Source of the DNA: Ptiloglossa arizonensis
Lineage: Eukaryota > Arthropoda > Insecta > Hymenoptera > Colletidae
Assembly (NCBI RefSeq): GCF_051014685.1
Contig: NW_027478487.1
Span: 930,001 to 994,000, forward strand
Direction of reading: 5' to 3'
DNA: 64,000 bases
The notes beneath the pieces were generated by a model. It was not told the DNA's origin, did not search any database, and saw only the letters and a program-made list of their open reading frames with translations. The translations under genes and the position numbers were made by a program. This document shows positions 38,301-51,850 of this stretch, in pieces; the stretch's first letter is position 1; the number at the start of each line of letters is the position of its first letter.

Positions 38301-39278
38301 GTGTATTTTTTCCCTAGGCCATTCTGGTTAAGCGTTCGGAGCAGCAGAATTGCGAAAAATTTTTTGCCTTCTCAACCATTTCTTGTCTTCAAACTCCCAT
38401 ATCTCGCGAACGGATTGACCTAACCCAAAAATTCCTATTGCATCTGAAAGTAGAAACTCGCCCGATTACAACGGTATGTGTATTTTTTCCCTAGGCCATT
38501 CTGGTTAAGCGTTTGGAGCAGCAGAATTGCGAAAAATTTTTTGCCTTCTCAACCATTTCTTGGCTTCAAACTCCCATATCTCGCGAACGGATTGACCTAA
38601 CCCAAAAATTCCTGTTGCGTCTGAAAGTAGAAACTCGCCCGGTTACAACGGTATGTGTATGTTTTCCCTAGGCCATTCTGGTTAAGCGTTTGGAGCAGCA
38701 GAATTGCGAAAAATTTTTTGCCTTCTCAACCATTTCTTGGCTTCAAACTCCCGTATCTCACGAACGGATTGACCTAACCCAAAAATTCCTATTGCATCTG
38801 AAAGTAGAAACTCGCCCGATTACAACGGTATGTGTATTTTTTCCCTAGGAAATTCTGGTTAAGCGTTTGGAGCGGCAGAAGTGCGAAAAATTTGTTGTCT
38901 TCTCAACCATTTCTTAGCTTCAAACTCCCATATCTCGCGAACAGATTGACGTAACCCAAAAATTCCTGTTGCATCTGAAAGTAGAAACTCGCCCGATTAC
39001 AACGGTATGTGTATTTTTTCCCTAGGCCATTCTGGTTAAGCGTTTGGAGCAGCAGAATTGCGAAAAATTTTTTGCCTTCTCAACCATTTCTTGGCTTCAA
39101 ACTCCCATATCTCGCGAACGGATTGACCTAACCCAAAAATTCCTGTTGCGTCTGAAAGTAGAAACTCGCCCGGTTACAACGGTATGTTTATGTTTTCCCT
39201 AGGCCATTCTGGTTAAGCGTTTGGAGCAGCAGAAGTGCGAAAAATTTGTTGCCTTCTCTACCATTTCTAGGCTTCAAA
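35388..39278 (+). repeat. Transition block E: 5-monomer (885 bp) and 2-monomer (354 bp) repeats
   Basis: New markers appear here: attgaactaaccc (35,588; 36,119; 36,473; 37,358; 37,712), gaattgtgaaaaat with tctctacc, and cggttacaacgg with gtatgttttccc. The 885-bp spacing (35,588 to 36,473 to 37,358) gives a 5-monomer repeat, and the 354-bp spacing (37,358 to 37,712) gives a local 2-monomer duplication with actctcccgattacg. B-type monomers (ccctaggaaattc) persist, and at 38,750 the rare cccgtatctcacg variant of the 28-30 kb region reappears. The block therefore shares types with both the A-D side and the F-G side. Confidence 0.8.
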
Positions 39279-42200
39279 CTCCCATATCTCGCGAACGGAT
39301 TGACCTAACCCAAAAATTCGTATTGCATCTGAAAGTAGAAACTCGCCCGATTACAACGGTATGTGTATTTTTTTCCTAGGCCATTCTGGATAAGCATTTG
39401 GAGCAGCAGAATTGCGAAAAATTTTTTGCTTTCTCAACCATTTCGTGGCTTCAAACTCCAATATCTCGCGAACGGATTGACCTAACCCAAAAATTCCTGT
39501 TGCGTCTGAAAGTAGAAACTCGCCCGATTACAACGCTATGTGTATTTTTTCCCTAGGCCATTCTGGTTAAGCGTTTGGAGCAGCAGAAGTGCGAAAAATT
39601 TGTTGTCTTCTCAACCATTTCTTGTCTTCAAACTCCCATATCTCGCGAACGGATTGACCTAACCCAAAAATTCCTATTGCATCTGAAAGTAGAAACTCGC
39701 CCGATTACAACGGTATGTGTATTTTTTCCATAGGCCATTCTGGTTAAGCGTTTGGAGCAGCAGAATTGTGAAAAATCTTTTGCCTTCTCTACCATTTCTT
39801 GGCTTCAAACTCCCATATCTCGCGAACGGATTGACCTAACCCGAAAATTCCTATTGCATCTGAAAGTAGAAACTCGCCCGATTACAACGGTATGTGTATT
39901 TTTTTCCTAGGCCATTCTGGTTAAGCGTTTGGAGCAGCAGAAGTGCGAAAAATTTGTTGCCTTCTCAAACATTTCTTGGATTCAAACTCCCATATCTCGC
40001 GAACGGATTGACCTAACCCAAAAATTCCTGTTGCGTCTGAAAGTAGAAACTCGCCTGATTACAACGGTATGTGTATTTTTTCCCTAGGCCATTCTGGTTA
40101 AGCGTTTGGAGCAGCAGAACTGCAAAAAAATTTTTTGCCTTCTCAACCATTTCTTGTCTTCAAACTCCCATATCTCGCGAACGGATTGACTTAACCCAAA
40201 AATTCCTATTGCATCTGAAAGTAGAAACTCGCCCGATTACAACGGTATGTTTATTTTTTCCCTAGGCCATTCTGGTTAAGCGTTTGGAGCAGCAGAATTG
40301 CGAAAAATTTTTTGCCTTCTCAACCATTTCTTGGCTTCAAACTCCCATATCTCGCGAACGGATTGACCTAACCCAAAAATTCCTGTTGCGTCTGAAAGTA
40401 GAAACTCGCCCGGTTACAACGGTATGTGTATTTTTTCCCTAGGCCATTCTGGTTAAGCGTTTGGAGCAGCAGAAGTGCGAAAAATTTGTTGCCTTCTCAA
40501 CCATTTCTTGTCTTCAAACTCCATATCTCGCGAACGGATTGACCTAACCCAAAAATTGCTGTTGCGTCTGAAAGTAGAAACTCGCCCGATTACAACGGTA
40601 TGTGTATTTTTTCCCTAGGCCATTCTGGTTAAGCGTTCGGAGCAGCAGAATTGCGAAAAATCTTTTGCCTTCTCAACCATTTCTTGTCTTCAAACTCCCA
40701 TATCTCGCGAACGGATTGACCTAACCAAAAATTACTGTTGCGCCTGAAAGTAGAAACTCGCCAGGTTACAACGGTATGTGTATTTTTTCCTAGGCCATTC
40801 TGGTTAAGCGTTCGGAGCAGCAGAATTGCGAAAAATCTTTTGCCTTCTCAACCATTTCTTGTCTTCAAACTCCCATATCTCGCGAACGGATTGACCTAAC
40901 CCAAAAATTACTGTTGCGCCTGAAAGTAGAAACTCGCCCGGTTACAACGGTATGTGTATTTTTTCCATAGGCCATTCTGGTTAAGCGTTTGGAGCAGCAG
41001 AATTGTGAAAAATCTTTTGCCTTCTCTACCATTTCTTGGCTTCAAACTCCCATATCTCGCGAACGGATTGACCTAACCCGAAAATTCCTATTGCATCTGA
41101 AAGTAGAAACTCGCCCGATTACAACGGTATGTGTATTTTTTTCCTAGGCCATTCTGGTTAAGCGTTTGGAGCAGCAGAAGTGCGAAAAATTTGTTGCCTT
41201 CTCAAACATTTCTTGGATTCAAACTCCCATATCTCGCGAACGGATTGACCTAACCCAAAAATTCCTGTTGCGTCTGAAAGTAGAAACTCTCCCGATTACG
41301 ACGGTATGTGTATTTTTTCCCTAGTCCATTCTGGTTAAGCGTTTGGAGCAGCAGAATTGTGCAAAATTTTTTGCCTTCTCTACCATTTCTTGGCTTCAAA
41401 CTCCCATATCTCGCGAACGGATTGAACTAACCCAAAAATTCCTATTGCATCTGAAAGTAGAAACTCGCCCGATTACAACGGTATGTGTATTTTTTCCCTA
41501 GGCCATTCTGTTAAGCGTTTGGAGCAGCAGAATTGCGAAAAATTTGTTGCCTTCTCAACCATTTCTTGGCTTCAAACTCCCATATCTCGCGAACGGATTG
41601 ACCTAACCCAAAAATTCCTGTTGCGTCTGAAAGTAGAAACTCGCCCGGTTACAACGGTATGTTTATGTTTTCCCTAGGCCATTCTGGTTAAGCGTTTGGA
41701 GCAGCAGAAGTGCGAAAAATTTGTTGTCTTCTCAACCATTTCTTAGCTTCAACTCCCATATCTCGCGAACGGATTGACGTAACCCAAAAATTCCTGTTGC
41801 ATCTGAAAGTAGAAACTCGCCCGATTACAACGGTATGTTTTTTTCCCTAGGCCATTCTGGTTAAGCGTTTGGAACAGCAGAATTGCGAAAAATTTTTTGC
41901 CTTCTCAACCATTTCTTGTCTTCAAACTCCCATATCTCGCGAACGGATTGACCTAACCCAAAAATTCCTATTGCATCTGAAAGTAGAAACTCGCCCGATT
42001 ACAACGGTATGTGTATTTTTTCCCTAGGCCATTCTGGTTAAGCGTTTGGAGCAGCAGAAGTGCGAAAAATTTGTTGCCTTCTCTACCATTTCTAGGCTTC
42101 AAACTCCCATATCTCGCGAACGGATTGACCTAACCCAAAAATTCGTATTGCATCTGAAAGTAGAAACTCGCCCGATTACAACGGTATGTGTATTTTTTCC

Positions 42201-44932
42201 CTAGGCCATTCTGGTTAAGCGTTTGGAGCAGCAGAATTGTGAAAAATCTTTTGCCTTCTCTACCATTTCTTGGCTTCAAACTCCCATATCTCGCGAACGG
42301 ATTGACCTAACCCGAAAATTCTATTGCATCTGAAAGTAGAAACTCGCCCGATTACAACGGTATGTGTATTTTTTTCCTAGGCCATTCTGGTTAAGCGTTT
42401 GGAGCAGCAGAAGTGCGAAAAATTTGTTGCCTTCTCAAACATTTCTTGGATTCAAACTCCCATATCTCGCGAACGGATTGACCTAACCCAAAAATTCCTG
42501 TTGCGTCTGAAAGTAGAAACTCGCCTGATTACAACGGTATGTGTATTTTTTCCCTAGGCCATTCTGGTTAAGCGTTTGGAGCAGCAGAATTGCAAAAAAA
42601 TTTTTTGCCTTCTCAACCATTTCTTGTCTTCAAACTCCCATATCTCGCGAACGGATTGACTTAACCCAAAAATTCCTATTGCATCTGAAAGTAGAAACTC
42701 GCCCGATTACAACGGTATGTTTATTTTTTCCCTAGGCCATTCTGGTTAAGCGTTTGGAGCAGCAGAATTGCGAAAAATTTTTTGCCTTCTCAACCATTTC
42801 TTGGCTTCAAACTCCCATATCTCGCGAACGGATTGACCTAACCCAAAAATTCCTGTTGCGTCTGAAAGTAGAAACTCGCCCGGTTACAACGGTATGTGTA
42901 TTTTTTCCCTAGTCCATTCTGGTTAAGCGTTTGGAGCAGCAGAATTGTGCAAAATTTTTTGCCTTCTCTACCATTCTTGGCTTCAAACTCCCATATCTCG
43001 CGAACGGATTGAACTAACCCAAAAATTCCTATTGCATCTGAAAGTAGAAACTCGCCCGATTACAACGGTATGTGTATTTTTTCCCTAGGCCATTCTGGTT
43101 AAGCGTTTGCAGCAGCAGAATTGCGAAAAATTTTTTGCCTTCTCAACCATTTCTTGGCTTCAAACTCCCATATCTCGCGAACGGATTGACCTAACCCAAA
43201 AATTCCTGTTGCGTCTGAAAGTAGAAACTCGCCCGGTTACAACGGTATGTTTATGTTTTCCCTAGGCCATTCTGGTTAAGCGTTTGGAGCAGCAGAAGTG
43301 CGAAAAATTTGTTGTCTTCTCAACCATTTCTTAGCTTCAAACTCCCATATCTCGCGAACGGATTGACGTAACCCAAAAATTCCTGTTGCATCTGAAAGTA
43401 GAAACTCGCCCGATTACAACGGTATGTTTTTTTCCCTAGGCCATTCTGGTTAAGCGTTTGGAACAGCAGAATTGCGAAAAATTTTTTGCCTTCTCAACCA
43501 TTTCTTGTCTTCAAACTCCCATATCTCGCGAACGGATTGACCTAACCCAAAAATTCCTATTGCATCTGAAAGTAGAAACTCGCCCGATTACAACGGTATG
43601 TGTATTTTTTCCCTAGGCCATTCTGGTTAAGCGTTTGGAGCAGCAGAAGTGCGAAAAATTTGTTGCCTTCTCTACCATTTCTAGGCTTCAAACTCCCATA
43701 TCTCGCGAACGGATTGACCTAACCCAAAAATTCGTATTGCATCTGAAAGTAGAAACTCGCCCCATTACAACGGTATGTGTATTTTTTCCCTAGGCCATTC
43801 TGGTTAAGCGTTTGGAGCAGCAGAATTGTGAAAAATCTTTTGCCTTCTCTACCATTTCTTGGCTTCAAACTCCCATATCTCGCGAACGGATTGACCTAAC
43901 CCGAAAATTCCTATTGCATCTGAAAGTAGAAACTCGCCCGATTACAACGGTATGTGTATTTTTTTCCTAGGCCATTCTGGTTAAGCGTTTGGAGCAGCAG
44001 AAGTGCGAAAAATTTGTTGCCTTCTCAAACATTTCTTGGATTCAAACTCCCATATCTCGCGAACGGATTGACCTAACCCAAAAATTCCTGTTGCGTCTGA
44101 AAGTAGAAACTCGCCTGATTACAACGGTATGTGTATTTTTTCCCTAGGCCATTCTGGTTAAGCGTTTGGAGCAGCAGAATTGCAAAAAAATTTTTTGCCT
44201 TCTCAACCATTTCTTGTCTTCAAACTCCCATATCTCGCGAACGGATTGACTTAACCCAAAAATTCCTATTGCATCTGAAAGTAGAAACTCGCCCGATTAC
44301 AACGGTATGTTTATTTTTTCCCTAGGCCATTCTGGTTAAGCGTTTGGAGCAGCAGAATTGCGAAAAATTTTTTGCCTTCTCAACCATTTCTTGGCTTCAA
44401 ACTCCCATATCTCGCGAACGGATTGACCTAACCCAAAAATTCCTGTTGCGTCTGAAAGTAGAAACTCGCCCGGTTACAACGGTATGTGTATTTTTTCCCT
44501 AGGCCATTCTGGTTAAGCGTTTGGAGCAGCAGAAGTGCGAAAAATTTGTTGCCTTCTCAACCATTTCTTGTCTTCAAACTACCATATCTCGCGAACGGAT
44601 TGACCTAACCCAAAAATTGCTGTTGCGTCTGAAAGTAGAAACTCGCCCGATTACAACGGTATGTGTATTTTTTCCCTAGGCCATTCTGGTTAAGCGTTCG
44701 GAGCAGCAGAATTGCGAAAAATCTTTTGCCTTCTCAACCATTTCTTGTCTTCAAACTCCCATATCTCGCGAACGGATTGACCTAACCCAAAAATTACTGT
44801 TGCGCCTGAAAGTAGAAACTCGCCAGGTTACAACGGTATGTGTATTTTTTCCCTAGGCCATTCTGGTTAAGCGTTTGGAGCAGCAGAAGTGCGAAAAATT
44901 TGTTGCCTTCTCTACCATTTCTAGGCTTCAAA
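39279..44932 (+). repeat. Block F-a: 9-monomer HOR (~1,590 bp) and flanking F monomers
   Basis: The array switches to F types: tttttttcctagg with ggataagcatttgg and ttttttgctttc (F1), acgctatgtg (F2), ttccataggcc with gtgaaaaatctttt (F3), acccgaaaattcc with aaacatttcttggattc (F4), gcctgattac with gcaaaaaaatttttt (F5), tgctgttgcgtctg (F6), and tactgttgcgcctg with ccaggttac (F7). A 9-monomer unit mixing E, G-like and F monomers repeats at ~1,590 bp, at about 41,401-42,987 and 42,988-44,577; the F5 marker moves from 42,541 to 44,131. Several 1-bp deletions occur at 40.5-43.0 kb. Confidence 0.8.
42592..42608. other. Symmetric A7T6 tract of F5 monomers (representative copy)
   Basis: F5 monomers have gcaaaaaaattttttgc in place of gcgaaaaattttttgc. 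The g-to-a change plus one added A gives matching GC-bounded A and T arms, an almost perfect dyad with one central unpaired base. Other copies are at 40,122, 44,182, 46,840, 48,432, 50,732, 51,967 and 53,209 (approximate starts). The variant also lengthens the rigid A/T tract from 11 to 13 bp. Confidence 0.85.
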
Positions 44933-47900
44933 CTCCCATATCTCGCGAACGGATTGACCTAACCCAAAAATTCCTATTGCATCTGAAAGTAGAAACTCGC
45001 CCGATTACAACGGTATGTGTATTTTTTTCCTAGGCCATTCTGGATAAGCATTTGGAGCAGCAGAATTGCGAAAAATTTTTTGCTTTCTCAACCATTTCTT
45101 GGCTTCAAACTCCCATATCTCGCGAACGGATTGACCTAACCCAAAAATTCCTGTTGCGTCTGAAAGTAGAAACTCGCCCGATTACAACGCTATGTGTATT
45201 TTTTCCCTAGGCCATTCTGGTTAAGCGTTTGGAGCAGCAGAAGTGCGAAAAATTTGTTGTCTTCTCAACCATTTCTTGTCTTCAAACTCCCATATCTCGC
45301 GAACGGATTGACCTAACCCAAAAATTCCTATTGCATCTGAAAGTAGAAACTCGCCCGATTACAACGGTATGTGTATTTTTTCCATAGGCCATTCTGGTTA
45401 AGCGTTTGGAGCAGCAGAATTGTGAAAAATCTTTTGCCTTCTCTACCATTTCTTGGCTTCAAACTCCCATATCTCGCGAACGGATTGACCTAACCCGAAA
45501 ATTCCTATTGCATCTGAAAGTAGAAACTCGCCCGATTACAACGGTATGTGTATTTTTTTCCTAGGCCATTCTGGTTAAGCGTTTGGAGCAGCAGAAGTGC
45601 GAAAAATTTGTTGCCTTCTCAAACATTTCTTGGATTCAAACTCCCATATCTCGCGAACGGATTGACCTAACCCAAAAATTCCTGTTGCGTCTGAAAGTAG
45701 AAACTCGCCTGATTACAACGGTATGTGTATTTTTTCCCTAGGCCATTCTGGTTAAGCGTTTGGAGCAGCAGAAGTGCGAAAAATTTGTTGCCTTCTCAAC
45801 CATTTCTTGTCTTCAAACTCCCATATCTCGCGAACGGATTGACCTAACCCAAAAATTGCTGTTGCGTCTGAAAGTAGAAACTCGCCCGATTACAACGGTA
45901 TGTGTATTTTTTCCCTAGGCCATTCTGGTTAAGCGTTCGGAGCAGCAGAATTGCGAAAAATCTTTTGCCTTCTCAACCATTTCTTGTCTTCAAACTCCCA
46001 TATCTCGCGAACGGATTGACCTAACCCAAAAATTACTGTTGCGCCTGAAAGTAGAAACTCGCCAGGTTACAACGGTATGTGTATTTTTTCCCTAGGCCAT
46101 TCTGGTTAAGCGTTTGGAGCAGCAGAAGTGCGAAAAATTTGTTGCCTTCTCTACCATTTCTAGGCTTCAAACTCCCATATCTCGCGAACGGATTGACCTA
46201 ACCCAAAAATTCCTATTGCATCTGAAAGTAGAAACTCGCCCGATTACAACGGTATGTGTATTTTTTTCCTAGGCCATTCTGGATAAGCATTTGGAGCAGC
46301 AGAATTGCGAAAAATTTTTTGCTTTCTCAACCATTTCTTGGCTTCAAACTCCCATATCTCGCGAACGGATTGACCTAACCCAAAAATTCCTGTTGCGTCT
46401 GAAAGTAGAAACTCGCCCGATTACAACGCTATGTGTATTTTTTCCCTAGGCCATTCTGGTTAAGCGTTTGGAGCAGCAGAAGTGCGAAAAATTTGTTGTC
46501 TTCTCAACCATTTCTTGTCTTCAAACTCCCATATCTCGCGAACGGATTGACCTAACCCAAAAATTCCTATTGCATCTGAAAGTAGAAACTCGCCCGATTA
46601 CAACGGTATGTGTATTTTTTCCATAGGCCATTCTGGTTAAGCGTTTGAAGCAGCAGAATTGTGAAAAATCTTTTGCCTTCTCTACCATTTCTTGGCTTCA
46701 AACTCCCATATCTCGCGAACGGATTGACCTAACCCGAAAATTCCTATTGCATCTGAAAGTAGAAACTCGCCCGATTACAACGGTATGTTTATTTTTTCCC
46801 TAGGCCATTCTGGTTAAGCGTTTGGAGCAGCAGAATTGCAAAAAAATTTTTTGCCTTCTCAACCATTTCTTGTCTTGAAACTCCCATATCTCGCGAACGG
46901 ATTGACTTAACCCAAAAATTCCTATTGCATCTGAAAGTAGAAACTCGCCCGATTACAACGGTATGTTTATTTTTTCCCTAGGCCATTCTGGTTAAGCGTT
47001 TGGAGCAGCAGAATTGCGAAAAATTTTTTGCCTTCTCAACCATTTCTTGGCTTCAAACTCCCATATCTCGCGAACGGATTGACCTAACCCAAAAATTCCT
47101 GTTGCGTCTGAAAGTAGAAACTCGCCCGGTTACAACGGTATGTGTATTTTTTCCCTAGGCCATTCTGGTTAAGCGTTTGGAGCAGCAGAAGTGCGAAAAA
47201 TTTGTTGCCTTCTCAACCATTTCTTGTCTTCAAACTCCCATATCTCGCGAACGGATTGACCTAACCCAAAAATTGCTGTTGCGTCTGAAAGTAGAAACTC
47301 GCCCGATTACAACGGTATGTGTATTTTTTCCCTAGGCCATTCTGGTTAAGCGTTCGGAGCAGCAGAATTGCGAAAAATCTTTTGCCTTCTCAACCATTTC
47401 TTGTCTTCAAACTCCCATATCTCGCGAACGGATTGACCTAACCCAAAAATTACTGTTGCGCCTGAAAGTAGAAACTCGCCAGGTTACAACGGTATGTGTA
47501 TTTTTTCCCTAGGCCATTCTGGTTAAGCGTTTGGAGCAGCAGAAGTGCGAAAAATTTGTTGCCTTCTCTACCATTTCTAGGCTTCAAACTCCCATATCTC
47601 GCGAACGGATTGACCTAACCCAAAAATTCCTATTGCATCTGAAAGTAGAAACTCGCCCGATTACAACGGTATGTGTATTTTTTTCCTAGGCCATTCTGGA
47701 TAAGCATTTGGAGCAGCAGAATTGCGAAAAATTTTTTGCTTTCTCAACCATTTCTTGGCTTCAAACTCCCATATCTCGCGAACGGATTGACCTAACCCAA
47801 AAATTCCTGTTGCGTCTGAAAGTAGAAACTCGCCCGATTACAACGCTATGTGTATTTTTTCCCTAGGCCATTCTGGTTAAGCGTTTGGAGCAGCAGAAGT

Positions 47901-48828
47901 GCGAAAAATTTGTTGTCTTCTCAACCATTTCTTGTCTTCAAACTCCCATATCTCGCGAACGGATTGACCTAACCCAAAAATTCCTATTGCATCTGAAAGT
48001 AGAAACTCGCCCGATTACAACGGTATGCTGTATTTTTTCCATAGGCCATTCTGGTTAAGCGTTTGAAGCAGCAGAATTGTGAAAAATCTTTTGCCTTCTC
48101 TACCATTTCTTGGCTTCAAACTCCATATCTCGCGAACGGATTGACCTAACCCGAAAATTCCTATTGCATCTGAAAGTAGAAACTCGCCCGATTACAACGG
48201 TATGTGTATTTTTTTCCTAGGCCATTCTGGTTAAGCGTTTGGAGCAGCAGAAGTGCGAAAAATTTGTTGCCTTCTCAAACATTTCTTGGATTCAAACTCC
48301 CATATCTCGCGAACGGATTGACCTAACCCAAAAATTCCTGTTGCGTCTGAAAGTAGAAACTCGCCTGATTACAACGGTATGTGTATTTTTTCCCTAGGCC
48401 ATTCTGGTTAAGCGTTTGGAGCAGCAGAATTGCAAAAAAATTTTTTGCCTTCTCAACCATTTCTTGTCTTCAAACTCCCATATCTCGCGAACGGATTGAC
48501 CTAACCCAAAAATTCTTATTGCATCTGAAAGTAGAAACTCGCCCGATTACAACGGTATGAGTATTTTTTCCCTAGGCCATTCTGGTTAAGCGTTCGGAGC
48601 AGCAGAATTGCGAAAAATCTTTTGCCTTCTCAACCATTTCTTGTCTTCAAACTCCCATATCTCGCGAACGGATTGACCTAACCCAAAAATTACTGTTGCG
48701 CCTGAAAGTAGAAACTCGCCAGGTTACAACGGTATGTGTATTTTTTCCCTAGGCCATTCTGGTTAAGCGTTTGGAGCAGCAGAAGTGCGAAAAATTTGTT
48801 GCCTTCTCTACCATTTCTAGGCTTCAAA

Positions 48829-49887
48829 CTCCCATATCTCGCGAACGGATTGACCTAACCCAAAAATTCCTATTGCATCTGAAAGTAGAAACTCGCCCGA
48901 TTACAACGGTATGTGTATTTTTTTCCTAGGCCATTCTGGATAAGCATTTGGAGCAGCAGAATTGCGAAAAATTTTTTGCTTTCTCAACCATTTCTTGGCT
49001 TCAAACTCCCATATCTCGCGAACGGATTGACCTAACCCAAAAATTCCTGTTGCGTCTGAAAGTAGAAACTCGCCCGATTACAACGCTATGTGTATTTTTT
49101 CCCTAGGCCATTCTGGTTAAGCGTTTGGAGCAGCAGAAGTGCGAAAAATTTGTTGTCTTCTCAACCATTTCTTGTCTTCAAACTCCCATCTCTCGCGAAC
49201 GGATTGACCTAACCCAAAAATTCCTATTGCATCTGAAAGTAGAAACTCGCCCGATTACAACGGTATGTGTATTTTTTCCATAGGCCATTCTGGTTAAGCG
49301 TTTGGAGCAGCAGAATTGTGAAAAATCTTTTGCCTTCTCTACCATTTCTTGGCTTCAAACTCCCATATCTCGCGAACGGATTGACCTAACCCGAAAATTC
49401 CTATTGCATCTGAAAGTAGAAACTCGCCGATTACAACGGTATGTGTATTTTTTTCCTAGGCCATTCTGGTTAAGCGTTTGGAGCAGCAGAAGTGCGAAAA
49501 ATTTGTTGCCTTCTCAAACATTCTTGGATTCAAACTCCCATATCTCGCGAACGATTGACCTAACCCAAAAATTGCTGTTGCGTCTGAAAGTAGAAACTCG
49601 CCCGATTACAACGGTATGTGTATTTTTTCCCTAGGCCATTCTGGTTAAGCGTTCGGAGCAGCAGAATTGCGAAAAATCTTTTGCCTTCTCAACCATTTCT
49701 TGTCTTCAAACTCCCATATCTCGCGAACGGATTGACCTAACCCAAAAATTACTGTTGCGCCTGAAAGTAGAAACTCGCCAGGTTACAACGGTATGTGTAT
49801 TTTTTCCCTAGGCCATTCTGGTTAAGCGTTTGGAGCAGCAGAAGTGCGAAAAATTTGTTGCCTTCTCTACCATTTCTAGGCTTCAAA
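48829..49887 (+). repeat. Short 6-monomer F unit with a cluster of 1-bp deletions
   Basis: This F unit is 1,059 bp instead of 1,239. F5 is missing and F4 passes directly into F6 near 49,555. Three single-base deletions lie within about 130 bp: aactcgccgatt (~49,425), acattcttgg (~49,521) and gcgaacgattgacc (~49,551). Together they shift frame and create the 110-codon reading frame at 49,302-49,634, which is not a gene. Each deletion is in or beside a short homopolymer, so consensus error is a real alternative to mutation. Confidence 0.75.
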
Positions 49888-51850
49888 CTCCCATATCTCG
49901 CGAACGGATTGACCTAACCCAAAAATTCCTATTGCATCTGAAAGTAGAAACTCGCCCGATTACAACGGTATGTGTATTTTTTTCCTAGGCCATTCTGGAT
50001 AAGCATTTGGAGCAGCAGAATTGCGAAAAATTTTTTGCTTTCTCAACCATTTCTTGGCTTCAAACTCCCATATCTCGCGAACGGATTGACCTAACCCAAA
50101 AATTCCTGTTGCGTCTGAAAGTAGAAACTCGCCCGATTACAACGCTATGTGTATTTTTTCCCTAGGCCATTCTGGTTAAGCGTTTGGAGCAGCAGAAGTG
50201 CGAAAAATTTGTTGTCTTCTCAACCATTTCTTGTCTTCAAACTCCCATATCTCGCGAACGGATTGACCTAACCCAAAAATTCCTATTGCATCTGAAAGTA
50301 GAAACTCGCCCGATTACAACGGTATGTGTATTTTTTCCATAGGCCATTCTGGTTAAGCGTTTGAAGCAGCAGAATTGTGAAAAATCTTTTGCCTTCTCTA
50401 CCATTTCTTGGCTTCAAACTCCCATATCTCGCGAACGGATTGACCTAACCCGAAAATTCCTATTGCATCTGAAAGTAGAAACTCGCCCGATTACAACGGT
50501 ATGTGTATTTTTTTCCTAGGCCATTCTGGTTAAGCGTTTGGAGCAGCAGAAGTGCGAAAAATTTGTTGCCTTCTCAAACATTTCTTGGATTCAAACTCCC
50601 ATATCTCGCGAACGGATTGACCTAACCCAAAAATTCCTGTTGCGTCTGAAAGTAGAAACTCGCCTGATTACAACGGTATGTGTATTTTTTCCCTAGGCCA
50701 TTCTGGTTAAGCGTTTGGAGCAGCAGAATTGCAAAAAAATTTTTTGCCTTCTCAACCATTTCTTGTCTTCAAACTCCCATATCTCGCGAACGGATTGACC
50801 TAACCCAAAAATTCTTATTGCATCTGAAAGTAGAAACTCGCCCGATTACAACGGTATGAGTATTTTTTCCCTAGGCCATTCTGGTTAAGCGTTCGGAGCA
50901 GCAGAATTGCGAAAAATCTTTTGCCTTCTCAACCATTTCTTGTCTTCAAACTCCCATATCTCGCGAACGGATTGACCTAACCCAAAAATTACTGTTGCGC
51001 CTGAAAGTAGAAACTCGCCAGGTTACAACGGTATGTGTATTTTTTCCCTAGGCCATTCTGGTTAAGCGTTTGGAGCAGCAGAAGTGCGAAAAAATTTGTT
51101 GCCTTCTCTACCATTTCTAGGCTTCAAACTCCCATATCTCGCGAACGGATTGACCTAACCCAAAAATTCCTATTGCATCTGAAAGTAGAAACTCGCCCGA
51201 TTACAACGGTATGTGTATTTTTTTTCCTAGGCCATTCTGGATAAGCATTTGGAGCAGCAGAATTGCGAAAAATTTTTTGCTTTCTCAACCATTTCTTGGC
51301 TTCAAACTCCCATATCTCGCGAACGGATTGACCTAACCCAAAAATTCCTGTTGCGTCTGAAAGTAGAAACTCGCCCGATTACAACGCTATGTGTATTTTT
51401 TCCCTAGGCCATTCTGGTTAAGCGTTTGGAGCAGCAGAAGTGCGAAAAATTTGTTGTCTTCTCAACCATTTCTTGTCTTCAAACTCCCATCTCTCGCGAA
51501 CGGATTGACCTAACCCAAAAATTCCTATTGCATCTGAAAGTAGAAACTCGCCCGATTACAACGGTATGTGTATTTTTTCCATAGGCCATTCTGGTTAAGC
51601 GTTTGGAGCAGCAGAATTGTGAAAAATCTTTTGCCTTCTCTACCATTTCTTGGCTTCAAACTCCCATATCTCGCGAACGGATTGACCTAACCCGAAAATT
51701 CCTATTGCATCTGAAAGTAGAAACTCGCCCGATTACAACGGTATGTGTATTTTTTTCCTAGGCCATTCTGGTTAAGCGTTTGGAGCAGCAGAAGTGCGAA
51801 AAATTTGTTGCCTTCTCAAACATTTCTTGGATTCAAACTCCCATATCTCG

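Noticed and set aside
40071..40265. 64-69-codon frames beginning at GTG in F/G blocks (for example 40,071; 42,541; 44,131; 51,035; 53,156) and minus-strand frames at 2,458 and 10,774
   Set aside because: All are satellite monomers read in an alternative frame, mostly from GTG or TTG. The 177-bp period is divisible by three, so frames persist for one monomer by arithmetic.
49302..49634. 110-codon open frame
   Set aside because: It is created by three 1-bp deletions in adjacent satellite monomers, starts at TTG, and changes satellite frame partway. It is not a gene.
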